Numbered from the stretch's first letter, positions 6,920-14,920 are shown. The stretch: 23,735 nt of DNA from Lachnospiraceae bacterium (GCA_017614185.1 JAGACI010000107.1:1-23735), one strand, 5' to 3'. The notes: generated from the letters alone by a model not told the origin. Numbers and translations: made by a program.

Positions 6920-7093
6920 CTAGAAATTAAGTTTAATCTGTTCTCCCATCATCTCGTCATAGTCTTCACAGGATGTGATGGGACCGGAATTCTCCTTCTC
7001 GCATTCGCAGTCAAATCCCTGGTGCTGGCAAGTCATACAGATGCAGTTGTCACACTTACTCTTATTGCATTCTCTGTTTCCCTTACCGGACAT
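6920..7093 (-). CDS. Cysteine-rich microprotein, 57 residues, eight Cys
   Basis: A short gene that would be missed by most length cut-offs. It begins MSGKGNRECNKSK and carries cysteines at residues 9, 14, 17, 19, 22, 29, 31 and 42, in the order C-x4-C-x2-C-x-C-x2-C-x6-C-x-C-x10-C; the C-terminus is acidic (CEDYDEMMGEQ). Such spacing suggests binding of zinc or another metal, or a redox role; there is no signal peptide or membrane span. The case that it is real is strong: a GAGGAG ribosome binding site 6-7 bases before the ATG, and gaps of exactly 10 bases to both the hpt stop upstream and the next start downstream, with each ribosome binding site overlapping the previous stop. No family is recognised; it is not SCIFF or DUF1540 by its Cys spacing. 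Confidence 0.85.
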   Translation of the reverse strand: MSGKGNRECNKSKCDNCICMTCQHQGFDCECEKENSGPITSCEDYDEMMGEQIKLNF

Positions 7094-7103
7094 CTAATCT
7101 CCT

Positions 7104-7463
7104 CTAGGCCAAAGCGGCCTCAATTTTACTTAAAAGTTCTTTGTAATCTTTCATAACAGAGTCGTGGTTGGCTCTGACAAAATCAATGTCATTAGCCTTG
7201 GCGGCTAACTCAAGGCTCTTCGCCTTCTCAAACATATCGGCTGCCCCTATCAGATTTGAAGTGCTCTTGATTGAATGTGCAGTCCTCTGGTACGAAGGCC
7301 AGTCTTCGGCATCGAAAAGTCTCTGTAATTCCGCATCATAACGGTCTCTGACATACATGCTTACAGTCTCTGCGTAGAGTTCTGCCATGTTGCCAAAGTA
7401 AACAAGTGCCGTTTCAGTATCAAGAAAATCAAGCTTTGAAATCAATTCTGCAGCGCTTACCAT
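7104..7463 (-). CDS. Stand-alone Hpt-domain phosphotransfer protein
   Basis: At 119 residues this is a single histidine-phosphotransfer (Hpt) four-helix domain. The signature AHSIKSTSNLIGA contains the phospho-accepting His63 followed by Lys66 and Ser67, as in the family. Such proteins pass phosphate between a hybrid histidine kinase and a response regulator. No kinase or receiver is in this window, so its partners are elsewhere. It is the first gene of the five-gene operon reading to the alarmone synthetase. GGAGG lies about 13 bases and AAAGG about 4 bases before the ATG, so the start is reasonable but not perfect. The lysR stop is 56 bases upstream on the same strand, so read-through from lysR is possible. 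Confidence 0.9.
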   Translation of the reverse strand: MVSAAELISKLDFLDTETALVYFGNMAELYAETVSMYVRDRYDAELQRLFDAEDWPSYQRTAHSIKSTSNLIGAADMFEKAKSLELAAKANDIDFVRANHDSVMKDYKELLSKIEAALA

Positions 7464-7491
7464 AAGCCTTTCTTACCTCCACTATCCCCTA

Positions 7492-7506
7492 AAAGGGTAC
7501 CCCTTT
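7492..7506. repeat. Inverted repeat between lysR and hpt
   Basis: AAAGGG-TAC-CCCTTT is a 6-3-6 inverted repeat in the 56-base gap before hpt. It is flanked by further CCCC/TTTAAAAGG runs. Two TTGAC-like boxes lie upstream on the minus strand, but there is no good -10 with them. It could be a weak terminator for lysR or an operator for hpt; no T-tract follows. Confidence 0.35.
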
Positions 7507-7519
7507 AAAAGGTCAAAAG

Positions 7520-8395
7520 TCAAGCATTGCAGAAGGCTTCGAGGCTCCCGTTTTCCTTGCATTTCTTAAGGAAATTGACGAAGTCTTTAAGTCGCTCGTC
7601 AACATTATTTGGAAGTGCTATTCCAAGCATTCTTGAACTCTTCGGAGTAAGGTCGTAAACCTCCACGTTTGCGGGAACATTTCTTACGGAAAGTCCCGGC
7701 ATCGCTGTCGCCCCAAGGCCCTGTGACACCATACTTAAGAGTGCGAAGTCGTCATCACAGGATACGGTGAGCGCATCGGTCGGAAGTGAAATCAGATGAG
7801 ATTTGAGTGCGTTCTCGGGCGACATTATAAAAGGATACTCCGCAAAATCTTCCTGTCCGACCGCCTTTTTGCCTTTACCTATAACACCCTTTGGAAAAAC
7901 CGCACAATATGCGTCCTCCATAAGCTCGACAAACCTGAATCCCTTAAGTCTCTCCGTATCACCGATTGCCATATCGATTTTGTGATTCAACAAAAGATCC
8001 GAGAGATTATCCGTTCCTATTTTTACTGAGAACGCCGCGCCTTCATTTATCTTCTTGTGGGCTTTGATTGCATGCGGAAGAAAGCTTGTCGCAACAGATG
8101 AAAAGCATCCTATTCTTATGGGTGTCTCCCTGCCCATGGCAACGCTTCCGGCAAGCTTAAAGAGCCTGTCGATTCCGTCCTTTGCTTCTATTATTGATGG
8201 CAAAAGCTTTTCACCTGCCGGAGTAAGTCTTACTCCCTTATGGCTTCTGTCCAAAAGAAGTACTCCAAGTTCGGCTTCAAGAGCGTTCATAGTCTGAGTC
8301 ACAGCAGACTGGGTACAGTTTAATTCCTCGGCGGCTTTGGAAAAGCTTCCCGTCTGAACCGTCGAAAGAAACACTTCCAATTTCCTGTCATCCAT
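7520..8395 (-). CDS. LysR-family transcriptional regulator
   Basis: A DNA-binding regulator of 291 residues, the normal LysR length. The N-terminal winged helix-turn-helix at residues 1-60 is clear (SFSKAAEELNCTQSAVTQTM and LTPAG), followed by an effector-binding domain at about 90-285. The ATG has GGAGAATTATT before it. It is divergent from an EamA-type transporter gene, the typical LysR arrangement, so the transporter is the likely target. A perfect inverted repeat (8412-8430) sits at its own expected transcription start, consistent with autoregulation. The effector cannot be inferred from sequence. Confidence 0.93.
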   Translation of the reverse strand: MDDRKLEVFLSTVQTGSFSKAAEELNCTQSAVTQTMNALEAELGVLLLDRSHKGVRLTPAGEKLLPSIIEAKDGIDRLFKLAGSVAMGRETPIRIGCFSSVATSFLPHAIKAHKKINEGAAFSVKIGTDNLSDLLLNHKIDMAIGDTERLKGFRFVELMEDAYCAVFPKGVIGKGKKAVGQEDFAEYPFIMSPENALKSHLISLPTDALTVSCDDDFALLSMVSQGLGATAMPGLSVRNVPANVEVYDLTPKSSRMLGIALPNNVDERLKDFVNFLKKCKENGSLEAFCNA

Positions 8396-8411
8396 AATAA
8401 TTCTCCATCAA

Positions 8412-8430
8412 TTATAAGTTTTTCTTATAA
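8412..8430. promoter_or_regulatory. Putative LysR operator
   Basis: TTATAAG-TTTTT-CTTATAA is a perfect 7-5-7 inverted repeat containing the T-N11-A core typical of LysR sites. It covers the expected start site of the lysR promoter. A weaker GAAAC-N11-GTTTC repeat at 8486-8506 lies closer to the transporter gene. Confidence 0.65.
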
Positions 8431-8434
8431 CCAT

Positions 8435-8463
8435 ATTATATATCCGATATTCCCAAATGGCAA
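8435..8463 (-). promoter_or_regulatory. lysR promoter
   Basis: TTGCCA (8458-8463, 5/6), a 17-bp spacer and TATAAT (8435-8440, 6/6). The expected start is near 8428, inside the inverted repeat. Confidence 0.75.
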
Positions 8464-8554
8464 ATAAAGGACTAAAGTAGCGTAGGAAACAAAAGTTACA
8501 CGTTTCACAGGGCGAGTTGAAATAATATTTTATAGATGTACTGAGGCAGTTGAA

Positions 8555-9484
8555 ATGACAAGGCTTATGAACAGCACAAATGAACATTTAGGCTACGGAT
8601 TGATTCTCCTTTCCGGAATACTTTGGGGAATATCCGGAGTTTTTGTCAAAAAAATAGAAGGCTACGGTGCAGGCCCTTCATTAATCGCATTTTTGAGGGT
8701 GTCCATAGCCTTTTTATTAATGTTTGTTTTCTGTGTTGTAAAGTTTGGGTTTAAGAGCCTTGTGATAAGCCAGAAGCAGCTTTTTGTATGCGCTGCTTTG
8801 GGCTTGGTCTGCCACGGTGTCTACAACCTCTTTTATAACGGTGCAATCATTGCCTTGGGAATTTCATTCAGTACCGTTATCCTTTATTTATCCCCGGCTT
8901 TGACACTGATTTTTTCAGCTTTTATTTACAAAGAAAAAATCAGCTTTATCAAGATAATCGCCATTATCGTCAATATACTCGGTGCTGCACTTACCGTTAC
9001 AGGCGGCCACTTAAGTCTTAAAGGCGTAAGCATTATCGGCCTTATCCCTGCACTTCTTGCCTGCCTTTGCTACTCAATGAATTCTATTATAGGGAAGCAG
9101 TCAGAGCATGATGCCAATCCCTTTATAATGAGCATGTACAGCTATTTCTTCGCTTCCCTGATTCTTCTTGTAATCGTGAAGCCCTGGAGATATGCATCCG
9201 TATTTAATACAGGCGTGATGGAGTGGAGTTTCCTCTACGCACTTATCCCTACCGCACTTACTTACGGAATTTACTACTGCGGAATCCAGAAGATCAAAGA
9301 CTGCAGCAAGGTTCCCGTAATAGCCTCAGTTGAAGTCGTGGTTGCAAGCATTGTAGGTGTTGTTTTCTTCTATGAGAAAGTAGGCAACATCAGCGTTCTC
9401 GGAATAGTAATGGTACTCTCATCACTCTTCCTTATGAATCTTCATCCTTACAGGGATACGATTTCTCTGAACGCCGCAAAGTAG
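8555..9484 (+). CDS. EamA/DMT-family membrane transporter
   Basis: A predicted drug/metabolite-type exporter of 309 residues with about ten hydrophobic spans in two EamA repeats: the first around residues 14-145 (GLILLSGILWGISGVFVKK), the second around 155-298. The family often exports amino acids or other small metabolites; the substrate is unknown. The ATG is preceded by TGAGG nine bases upstream. It is the only plus-strand gene in the window and is divergent from the LysR gene, which probably controls it. Its last 37 bases overlap the 3' end of the HD-GYP gene on the other strand, leaving no room for a separate terminator; I see no plus-strand hairpin after the stop. Confidence 0.92.
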   Translation: MTRLMNSTNEHLGYGLILLSGILWGISGVFVKKIEGYGAGPSLIAFLRVSIAFLLMFVFCVVKFGFKSLVISQKQLFVCAALGLVCHGVYNLFYNGAIIALGISFSTVILYLSPALTLIFSAFIYKEKISFIKIIAIIVNILGAALTVTGGHLSLKGVSIIGLIPALLACLCYSMNSIIGKQSEHDANPFIMSMYSYFFASLILLVIVKPWRYASVFNTGVMEWSFLYALIPTALTYGIYYCGIQKIKDCSKVPVIASVEVVVASIVGVVFFYEKVGNISVLGIVMVLSSLFLMNLHPYRDTISLNAAK

Positions 9485-11307
9485 GTTTCGATACGGCCTT
9501 CACCGGTTATATATTCAAGATGGCTTTGAATTCCGGTATTTGAATTTAACAGTTTTACGATTCCCGGATGATATCTGCTTCCGGCCTGAGCATTAAGCTC
9601 CTGCAAAAGCTCCTGGAAAGATTTGGCTCTCGCGTAGTTTCTGCAGTAAATGTCGGTGCCCGCATCTATGGAATCGGCTACAGTAATAATATCGATAATT
9701 ATCTTTATCGGAGATTTTGCATTGTCAAAGGCTACAGGATATCCTCCTTTTCCGTCAAAAAACTTATGATGTCCTACGATAACGTCAAAGTACGGTGCAA
9801 AATCTCTGTCTTCGTTTACAAGCATAAGTCCCTTGTCGGGATGAAGTCTGATTAAATCCTGCTCCTCACCGCAAAGTCTTCTCCACTGCTGGTTTATAAC
9901 GTCTGTTATAAGGCATTTTCCTATATCGTGAAGCATTGCGCAGTCTGCGACATACTTCTTGATAGCTTCACTCTTTTCCTTGACATCTTCAACCGTTTCA
10001 CATCCGAGAATACCAAAGAAATCTTCGGGATTCGTCCACAGATATACGTTTGTAATTGCCATCGCAATCTGAACAACCATAAGGCTGTGAAGATAGGTAA
10101 TCGGCTGTCTGCTTATTATTATCCTCGAAAGATAGGTTCTCTTTTCATCAAGGCCGTCCATGAAAGGCTCAACTGCCTTAAACCATTCCGCACATGCGCT
10201 GTTTACTCTTGAGGTAAAGAAACTGTACGGCGCAGACTGGTGGACATGAGTTACCTTATTGAAAAACTTCTGAAGATTCTCCCTCTTCTCCTGAGGCGTA
10301 AACTCCGTGTCATTAAGATAGTTCAATATACTTTTGCCGGTCTCATGGAAATTAAAGAAAACGTCGAGCTCCCTTAATTCATTTGCCTTGTCATTAAAGT
10401 TGGGGAAGTCAAGGTTTTCAATACTCTTTATCTCCTCCTCGACAACCTCTCTGACATTCATCCTGCCGGTCATAATCTGTGCTTTATGGTATGCACGGAT
10501 TATTGCGCCGCCTACGTCTTCCCTTTTCCCAAGATCAAGGTCTCTTTTAGCCTGCTCGGCAAGTTTTATGAACTGCCCCCTCTGTCTTTCCTTGAGGCTG
10601 TCCACATATTCAACGGTATATAAAATATCCTCGTCGATAATATCCATTACCTCTTTTAAGAAAGGCTTGTCTCCGTCAAGGGTCTGAACGGCAGGATTAT
10701 TGTAAAGGTCCCAGACAGCATAATAATAGTCAAAAACGCTGTCCTGAAGGAACGGGCTAATCTGAGTCAATGGGGCAATAAGATTGGAATATGCTGTGAA
10801 AAAACAGCGTCTGATTCTGGGGTCACTTATTTCGACATAGTGAGCCCTTAATGAAATAACTCTCTGATAATAATCGATGGCAACGCCTACTCCGCCATCG
10901 CCCATGGTCTTTGAATAGAATTCCGTGGTTTCAAATCCCATGAGGTGATAAAGAAAGACCCTGTGATCAAGGTCATTCTTCATCTCATAGTAATTAATCA
11001 GCTTATTCGCTATGGTTGACATAACTTCAAAATCATCATACCCGCAATAATACAGGTCCATGATGACATCAAAAAGCATCTCGGCGTCATTGTCCGTTAA
11101 GACTTCGTCGAGGTAATCACGAATGGTGGCCAAAAGCTCCTCGGTCTCTCCATAGATAAAGCGAAGCTTTTTGGAGCGTTCCTTTAAAAGCCTTGTCCAA
11201 TCGGCCAGATTATTTTTTTCAAGAAGCTTTTCGTTTAAGTCGTCGTTAAGATCACGATTGTCCTTGTAGGTCTGAAGGAAATCATGGAGAAAATCTCTTT
11301 TTTCCAT
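9448..11307 (-). CDS. HD-GYP-type phosphohydrolase domain protein with long uncharacterised N-terminus
   Basis: The C-terminal part (about residues 400-600) is an HD-GYP domain: His407, LHDIGK with His460-Asp461, His489, the paired His513-His514, and DGKGGYP (518-524), close to the HHExxDGxGYP signature. This family hydrolyses cyclic di-GMP or related cyclic dinucleotides. The first 400 residues are soluble, helical and rich in Tyr and Asp, perhaps a TPR-like sensory region, but I cannot name a domain; there are no receiver, GAF or PAS motifs that I can see. The start ATG has GCGAGG six bases before it. It follows lysA by 16 bases and so belongs to the ddh-lysA transcript. Its 3' end overlaps the transporter gene by 37 bases. 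Domain call is firm; substrate is inferred. Confidence 0.88.
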   Translation of the reverse strand: MEKRDFLHDFLQTYKDNRDLNDDLNEKLLEKNNLADWTRLLKERSKKLRFIYGETEELLATIRDYLDEVLTDNDAEMLFDVIMDLYYCGYDDFEVMSTIANKLINYYEMKNDLDHRVFLYHLMGFETTEFYSKTMGDGGVGVAIDYYQRVISLRAHYVEISDPRIRRCFFTAYSNLIAPLTQISPFLQDSVFDYYYAVWDLYNNPAVQTLDGDKPFLKEVMDIIDEDILYTVEYVDSLKERQRGQFIKLAEQAKRDLDLGKREDVGGAIIRAYHKAQIMTGRMNVREVVEEEIKSIENLDFPNFNDKANELRELDVFFNFHETGKSILNYLNDTEFTPQEKRENLQKFFNKVTHVHQSAPYSFFTSRVNSACAEWFKAVEPFMDGLDEKRTYLSRIIISRQPITYLHSLMVVQIAMAITNVYLWTNPEDFFGILGCETVEDVKEKSEAIKKYVADCAMLHDIGKCLITDVINQQWRRLCGEEQDLIRLHPDKGLMLVNEDRDFAPYFDVIVGHHKFFDGKGGYPVAFDNAKSPIKIIIDIITVADSIDAGTDIYCRNYARAKSFQELLQELNAQAGSRYHPGIVKLLNSNTGIQSHLEYITGEGRIETYFAAFREIVSL

Positions 11308-11323
11308 AGCTGCCTCGCATAAA

Positions 11324-12565
11324 CTACATCAGTTTAAGTAAGTCTTCGTAGGTCTCTCTCTTCCTGATTACTTTAACACTTCCGTCCTTACAAATCAAAA
11401 CCTCTGCCGGTCTGGGACGTGAATTATATGTGGAGCACATTGAATATCCGTATGCTCCGGCATCCAATACACAGGCAATATCTCCCTTTTTGATCTCGGG
11501 AAGCATTCTGTCTTTTGCAAGCAGATCGCCGGATTCGCAGATGTTTCCGCAGACATTGATGGGCTTTAAAGAATCTCTTTTAACTGTTTTGCCTTCTCTT
11601 ATAACTTCTATATCATGCCATGAATCGTACATTGAAGGTCTTACAAGAACGTTCATGCCGATGTCGGTACCGGCAAAATCATGTCCGGCATTCTGTTTAA
11701 CGGCATGTACACGGCCAAGAAGCACACAGCCTTCGGCTACGCAGAAACGTCCTGGCTCCGATTTAAACAAAGGAGCATATCCATAGTCTTTTACAAAATC
11801 GTCGAGAATAGGCTCTAAAGCCTTTTTAAAGGCCTCCATGTCATAGGGCGCTTCATCATCCAGCTTATGATAAGGAATGCCGTATCCGCCGCCAAAATCG
11901 ATGAATTTAAGGTTCTCAAATTTCTTGGCGATTCTTAAGAGATTGGACACAGCCTGAAGGTAAGGTGTGGGCTCCATGAAAAGTGAGCCGATGTGCTGGT
12001 TTATTCCGGCGATTGTAACGTTATATTTCTTTGCAATCTCAAAGATTGAATCGATGTCTTCCTCTGCAATGCCAAATTTGGTCTTCTTGCCGCCGGTAAC
12101 AACCTTCTCGTGGTGACCTGCACCTACGCCGGGGTTGATTCTTACCGCGCAGCTTCCGCCGGGATTAAGCTTTCCGTATGTCTCAAGCTGTGAAAGGGAA
12201 TCAAGGCTTGTCATGATTCCTTTGTCAATCGCATACTGAAGTTCCTCTTCACTTACATTGTTTGGAACAAAGAAGATTCTGTCAATGGGGAAGCCTGCAG
12301 CCTCGAGCATACGAAGCTCGCCTTCACTCATTGCATCACAGTTAAGATTCTCCTCCAAAGCCAGCTTCAGAATATGAATGTTGGTGTTGGCTTTTATGGA
12401 GTAGTTTGCGGTATAGGGATATTTGGTGATAACCTCAGAAACCGCATGCATACGGTTCCTGATTATCTCCTCATTGTATACGTAGAGGGGTGTCCCGAAC
12501 TCTTTTACAAGATTCTCGGGATTGTTCCCCTTAAAAAAATCTACATTATCGATATATGAATTCAT
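11324..12565 (-). CDS. lysA: Diaminopimelate decarboxylase
   Basis: The PLP enzyme decarboxylates meso-diaminopimelate to L-lysine, the last step of the pathway, in the cytoplasm. At 413 residues it has the fold-type III signatures: YSIKANTN with the PLP-binding lysine near residue 58, HIGS, the phosphate loop GGGYG, EPGR, and CESGD with the catalytic cysteine contributed across the dimer. The ribosome binding site is modest (AAGG about 11 bases upstream). It lies 24 bases after ddh, so synthesis and use of meso-DAP are encoded side by side. Confidence 0.96.
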   Translation of the reverse strand: MNSYIDNVDFFKGNNPENLVKEFGTPLYVYNEEIIRNRMHAVSEVITKYPYTANYSIKANTNIHILKLALEENLNCDAMSEGELRMLEAAGFPIDRIFFVPNNVSEEELQYAIDKGIMTSLDSLSQLETYGKLNPGGSCAVRINPGVGAGHHEKVVTGGKKTKFGIAEEDIDSIFEIAKKYNVTIAGINQHIGSLFMEPTPYLQAVSNLLRIAKKFENLKFIDFGGGYGIPYHKLDDEAPYDMEAFKKALEPILDDFVKDYGYAPLFKSEPGRFCVAEGCVLLGRVHAVKQNAGHDFAGTDIGMNVLVRPSMYDSWHDIEVIREGKTVKRDSLKPINVCGNICESGDLLAKDRMLPEIKKGDIACVLDAGAYGYSMCSTYNSRPRPAEVLICKDGSVKVIRKRETYEDLLKLM

Positions 12566-12589
12566 TGGTACTAAGCCTTTCAGTTATTC

Positions 12590-13570
12590 TTAAAGAAGAT
12601 GTGCCCTGATATCCTCTGCGCTTAAGGGTGAGAGATATGCGGGTGCAATATCAAATACCGTCTTACATCCGGTAACGCCCTCATTCTTTAAGCGATTGAT
12701 TGCTCTGGCAAAAGCAACAAGTACTAAAGCTGTAAACTCAGGGTTTGAATCAAGCTTTAAGCTGTACTCGATGATTGCGTTGTTCTCATCGTTCCAGCCG
12801 ATTTTGCCTGAACGGAATACGAATCCGCCGTGAGGAATTCCTGCATGGTCCCTCTTAAGTTCCTCTTCGGAGATGAAATGTACGGTTGTATCATACTCAT
12901 CGAAGTAGTTGGGCATTGTCTTAATTTCGTTTTCGATTCTCTTAAGATCGGCGCCTTCCTCAGCTACAACGAAGCACTCTCTTGTATGTTTCTGTCTTGT
13001 TGTAAGTGTGGGGTTCTTGCAGCTTCTTACTGCTTCCAAAGCCTCGGGTACAGGTATTGTGTACTGCTTTCCGTCCTTAACGCCGTCAATTCGTCTGATA
13101 GCGTCTGAGTGTCCCTGGCTTACGCCCTTACCCCAGAAGGTATAGTCATTACCGTTAGGTAAAATGCTGTTGGCGTAAAGTCTGTTAAGGGAGAACATTC
13201 CGGGATCCCAGCCTGCACTGATAAGAGCGATATGTCCGGTCTCCTTGGCAGCCTTGTCAACATTTGCGAAATGCTCGGGAATTCTTGCGTGTGTATCGAA
13301 ACTGTCAACTACGTTAAAGTCTTTGACATATTCGGGTGTCATCTTGGGAAGGTCTGTAGCGCTTCCTCCGCAGATGATTAAAACATCAACCTTGTCCTTG
13401 TAATCGTTAAGCTTGTCCGTACTTACAACGGGTACACCGGGTGTAAGTATCTTAACGGTCTCGGGATTTCTTCTTGTAAAAACGGCAACCAGTTCGGCGT
13501 CCTTGTTCTGTTTGATGGCACATTCAACGCCTTTTCCGAGATTACCATAACCTAAGATACCAATTTTCAT
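12590..13570 (-). CDS. ddh: meso-Diaminopimelate D-dehydrogenase
   Basis: Makes meso-diaminopimelate in one NADPH-dependent step from tetrahydrodipicolinate and ammonia, bypassing the acylated intermediates. The product from the ATG at 13570 has 326 residues, the usual Ddh length, and starts MKIGILGYGNLGKG, an NADP-binding Rossmann loop. SAGWDPGMFS and WGKGVSQGHSDA are typical Ddh substrate-pocket stretches. The open frame extends 31 codons further, but these lie across the promoter (13599-13628), and an AAAGGAG site precedes the chosen ATG, so the longer form is rejected. It is followed by lysA 24 bases later. There is no lysine riboswitch in the short leader. Confidence 0.95.
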   Translation of the reverse strand: MKIGILGYGNLGKGVECAIKQNKDAELVAVFTRRNPETVKILTPGVPVVSTDKLNDYKDKVDVLIICGGSATDLPKMTPEYVKDFNVVDSFDTHARIPEHFANVDKAAKETGHIALISAGWDPGMFSLNRLYANSILPNGNDYTFWGKGVSQGHSDAIRRIDGVKDGKQYTIPVPEALEAVRSCKNPTLTTRQKHTRECFVVAEEGADLKRIENEIKTMPNYFDEYDTTVHFISEEELKRDHAGIPHGGFVFRSGKIGWNDENNAIIEYSLKLDSNPEFTALVLVAFARAINRLKNEGVTGCKTVFDIAPAYLSPLSAEDIRAHLL

Positions 13571-13598
13571 TGCATTTTCTCCTTTGTTAAGCTTTATT

Positions 13599-13628
13599 AT
13601 TATAACATCTTTTAGATATTTAATACAA
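13599..13628 (-). promoter_or_regulatory. ddh-lysA promoter (extended -10)
   Basis: TATAAT (13599-13604) preceded by TGT gives an extended -10; TTGTAT (13623-13628) lies 18 bp upstream as a weak -35. The expected leader is about 25 bases, too short for a riboswitch. Confidence 0.65.
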
Positions 13629-13670
13629 AAAAAATATATACCTGATACTTGAAAGAAGAGCATATAAGAA

Positions 13671-13701
13671 GACGGAGTAATACCTTGGGTATTACTCCGT
13701 C
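13671..13701 (-). terminator. Terminator hairpin after the transporter/DUF3048 operon
   Basis: A perfect 14-bp stem (13671-13684 with 13688-13701) with a 3-base loop lies 35 bases after the DUF3048 stop. On the minus strand it is followed by TTCTTATAT, a broken T-rich tract. It insulates the upstream operon from the ddh promoter. Confidence 0.85.
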
Positions 13702-13736
13702 GTAATCTGCATAAATCTGTATTCTCTTAATGATAC

Positions 13737-14900
13737 TTATTTGATCACAAGATCTCCCCATGAATCTTCGGGAACAACTGTGATGTATGTCTTACCTGTG
13801 TTAAGCTTGATAGCCTCACCGGTCATAATGTTGTCGAAGTGTGTGAGGTTGTAATCACGTCCGCCTTCGCCATCTTTGTACCAGTTGATGGGAATAGCCT
13901 TACCGTTTGTAAGGAAGTAACCCTTGTCGCTTGCACCGATAATGTTGTAGATAAGGTAACCGCCGTCATCAAGCTGCTGGAATGAGCATCCCTGGATGAT
14001 TACGTTCTTGAAGCTTGTAACCTTATTGCCGTCACCGGCATCAACGTGCTGTTTACCATAGATATAGTAATCGTATGTCTTGGTAGACTCGTTGTAAACA
14101 AGCTTTGAGCTTGTCTTCTTGAAAGGAAGCTCAACAGTTGTTGCAGGGATAGCATAGTCGTAATCAAGGTCTGTATCCTTGGTATTGAACTCAAAGTGCT
14201 TGCCGGGATAGAAAGAATTGTACTCAGTGTCATATCCTGCCTGGGCAATTCTGTCCTTAAGTCCTGCATAAGAACTTCCGGTGTTGGGGTTGGTGTATCC
14301 GTCGTATGTGATATACTCTGTGAACTCAGTTGCCTTACCGTTAGAGAAACGTGCGAAGCCACCGTTCAGGTTATCTACATAATCCTTGGCAATATAGTCA
14401 TTGATGTAGAAAGGACCACCATCGTGGCAAAGGATTGCGTTGTATTCTCCCATAAGGAAGAAGTTTGTAGGACGTGTAGAACGGATTGAACCAATTCTTT
14501 CTACAGAAGCGTAATCCTTAAAGATGCACATAAGACGAGTAATTCTGTCGTTCTTTGTGCTGTTCATGATTTCGTAAACAATGTCTGCGCTGTTAATTCC
14601 GTAATGATCAAGTGCTGTAACTTCATTATCAACCATAACGGCGATGGGACGCTGGTTCTCAAGATCCTTGGAAATAATCTCATTTGTAAGCTCTGAACGA
14701 TACATTCCTTCGGGAACAACTTCAGGCTCTTCTTCTACTGCAGGCTCCTCAACAACTTCCTGTGCAGGAGTTTCCTCTACAGTCTCCCATGTAATACCGT
14801 TGTCTTCTTCAGCGGGTGCAGACTCTTCTTTGTTACCGCAGCCGGCGAGTAAACATACGCTCAAAAGCATGGCTGCGAGTAAATAAAACTTCTTATTCAA
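13737..14900 (-). CDS. DUF3048 lipoprotein (YerB-like)
   Basis: A predicted exported lipoprotein of 387 residues. The N-terminus has a signal peptide with lipobox LLAGC (Cys21), then an acidic, low-complexity linker (about 25-65, rich in Glu, Val and Pro) and a DUF3048 domain from about residue 80 (RPIAVMVDN, RIGSIRSTRP, HDGGP). The function of this family is not known; B. subtilis YerB is the named member. The start codon is TTG at 14898-14900, with AGAGG eight bases upstream. It follows the NlpC/P60 gene by 20 bases and is the last gene before the hairpin at 13671. The context suggests a surface role next to a nucleoside importer and a wall peptidase. Confidence 0.87.
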   Translation of the reverse strand: MNKKFYLLAAMLLSVCLLAGCGNKEESAPAEEDNGITWETVEETPAQEVVEEPAVEEEPEVVPEGMYRSELTNEIISKDLENQRPIAVMVDNEVTALDHYGINSADIVYEIMNSTKNDRITRLMCIFKDYASVERIGSIRSTRPTNFFLMGEYNAILCHDGGPFYINDYIAKDYVDNLNGGFARFSNGKATEFTEYITYDGYTNPNTGSSYAGLKDRIAQAGYDTEYNSFYPGKHFEFNTKDTDLDYDYAIPATTVELPFKKTSSKLVYNESTKTYDYYIYGKQHVDAGDGNKVTSFKNVIIQGCSFQQLDDGGYLIYNIIGASDKGYFLTNGKAIPINWYKDGEGGRDYNLTHFDNIMTGEAIKLNTGKTYITVVPEDSWGDLVIK

Positions 14901-14920
14901 CTCTCTTACCTCTCTTCATT

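Noticed and set aside
13571..13736. Possible lysine riboswitch before ddh
   Set aside because: Only a 14-bp terminator hairpin and a promoter are present; the leader after the promoter is about 25 bases, far too short for an L-box aptamer.
14000..14362. 120-codon minus-strand frame inside the DUF3048 gene
   Set aside because: Out of frame with a recognisable lipoprotein and of biased Ser/Thr/Leu composition.
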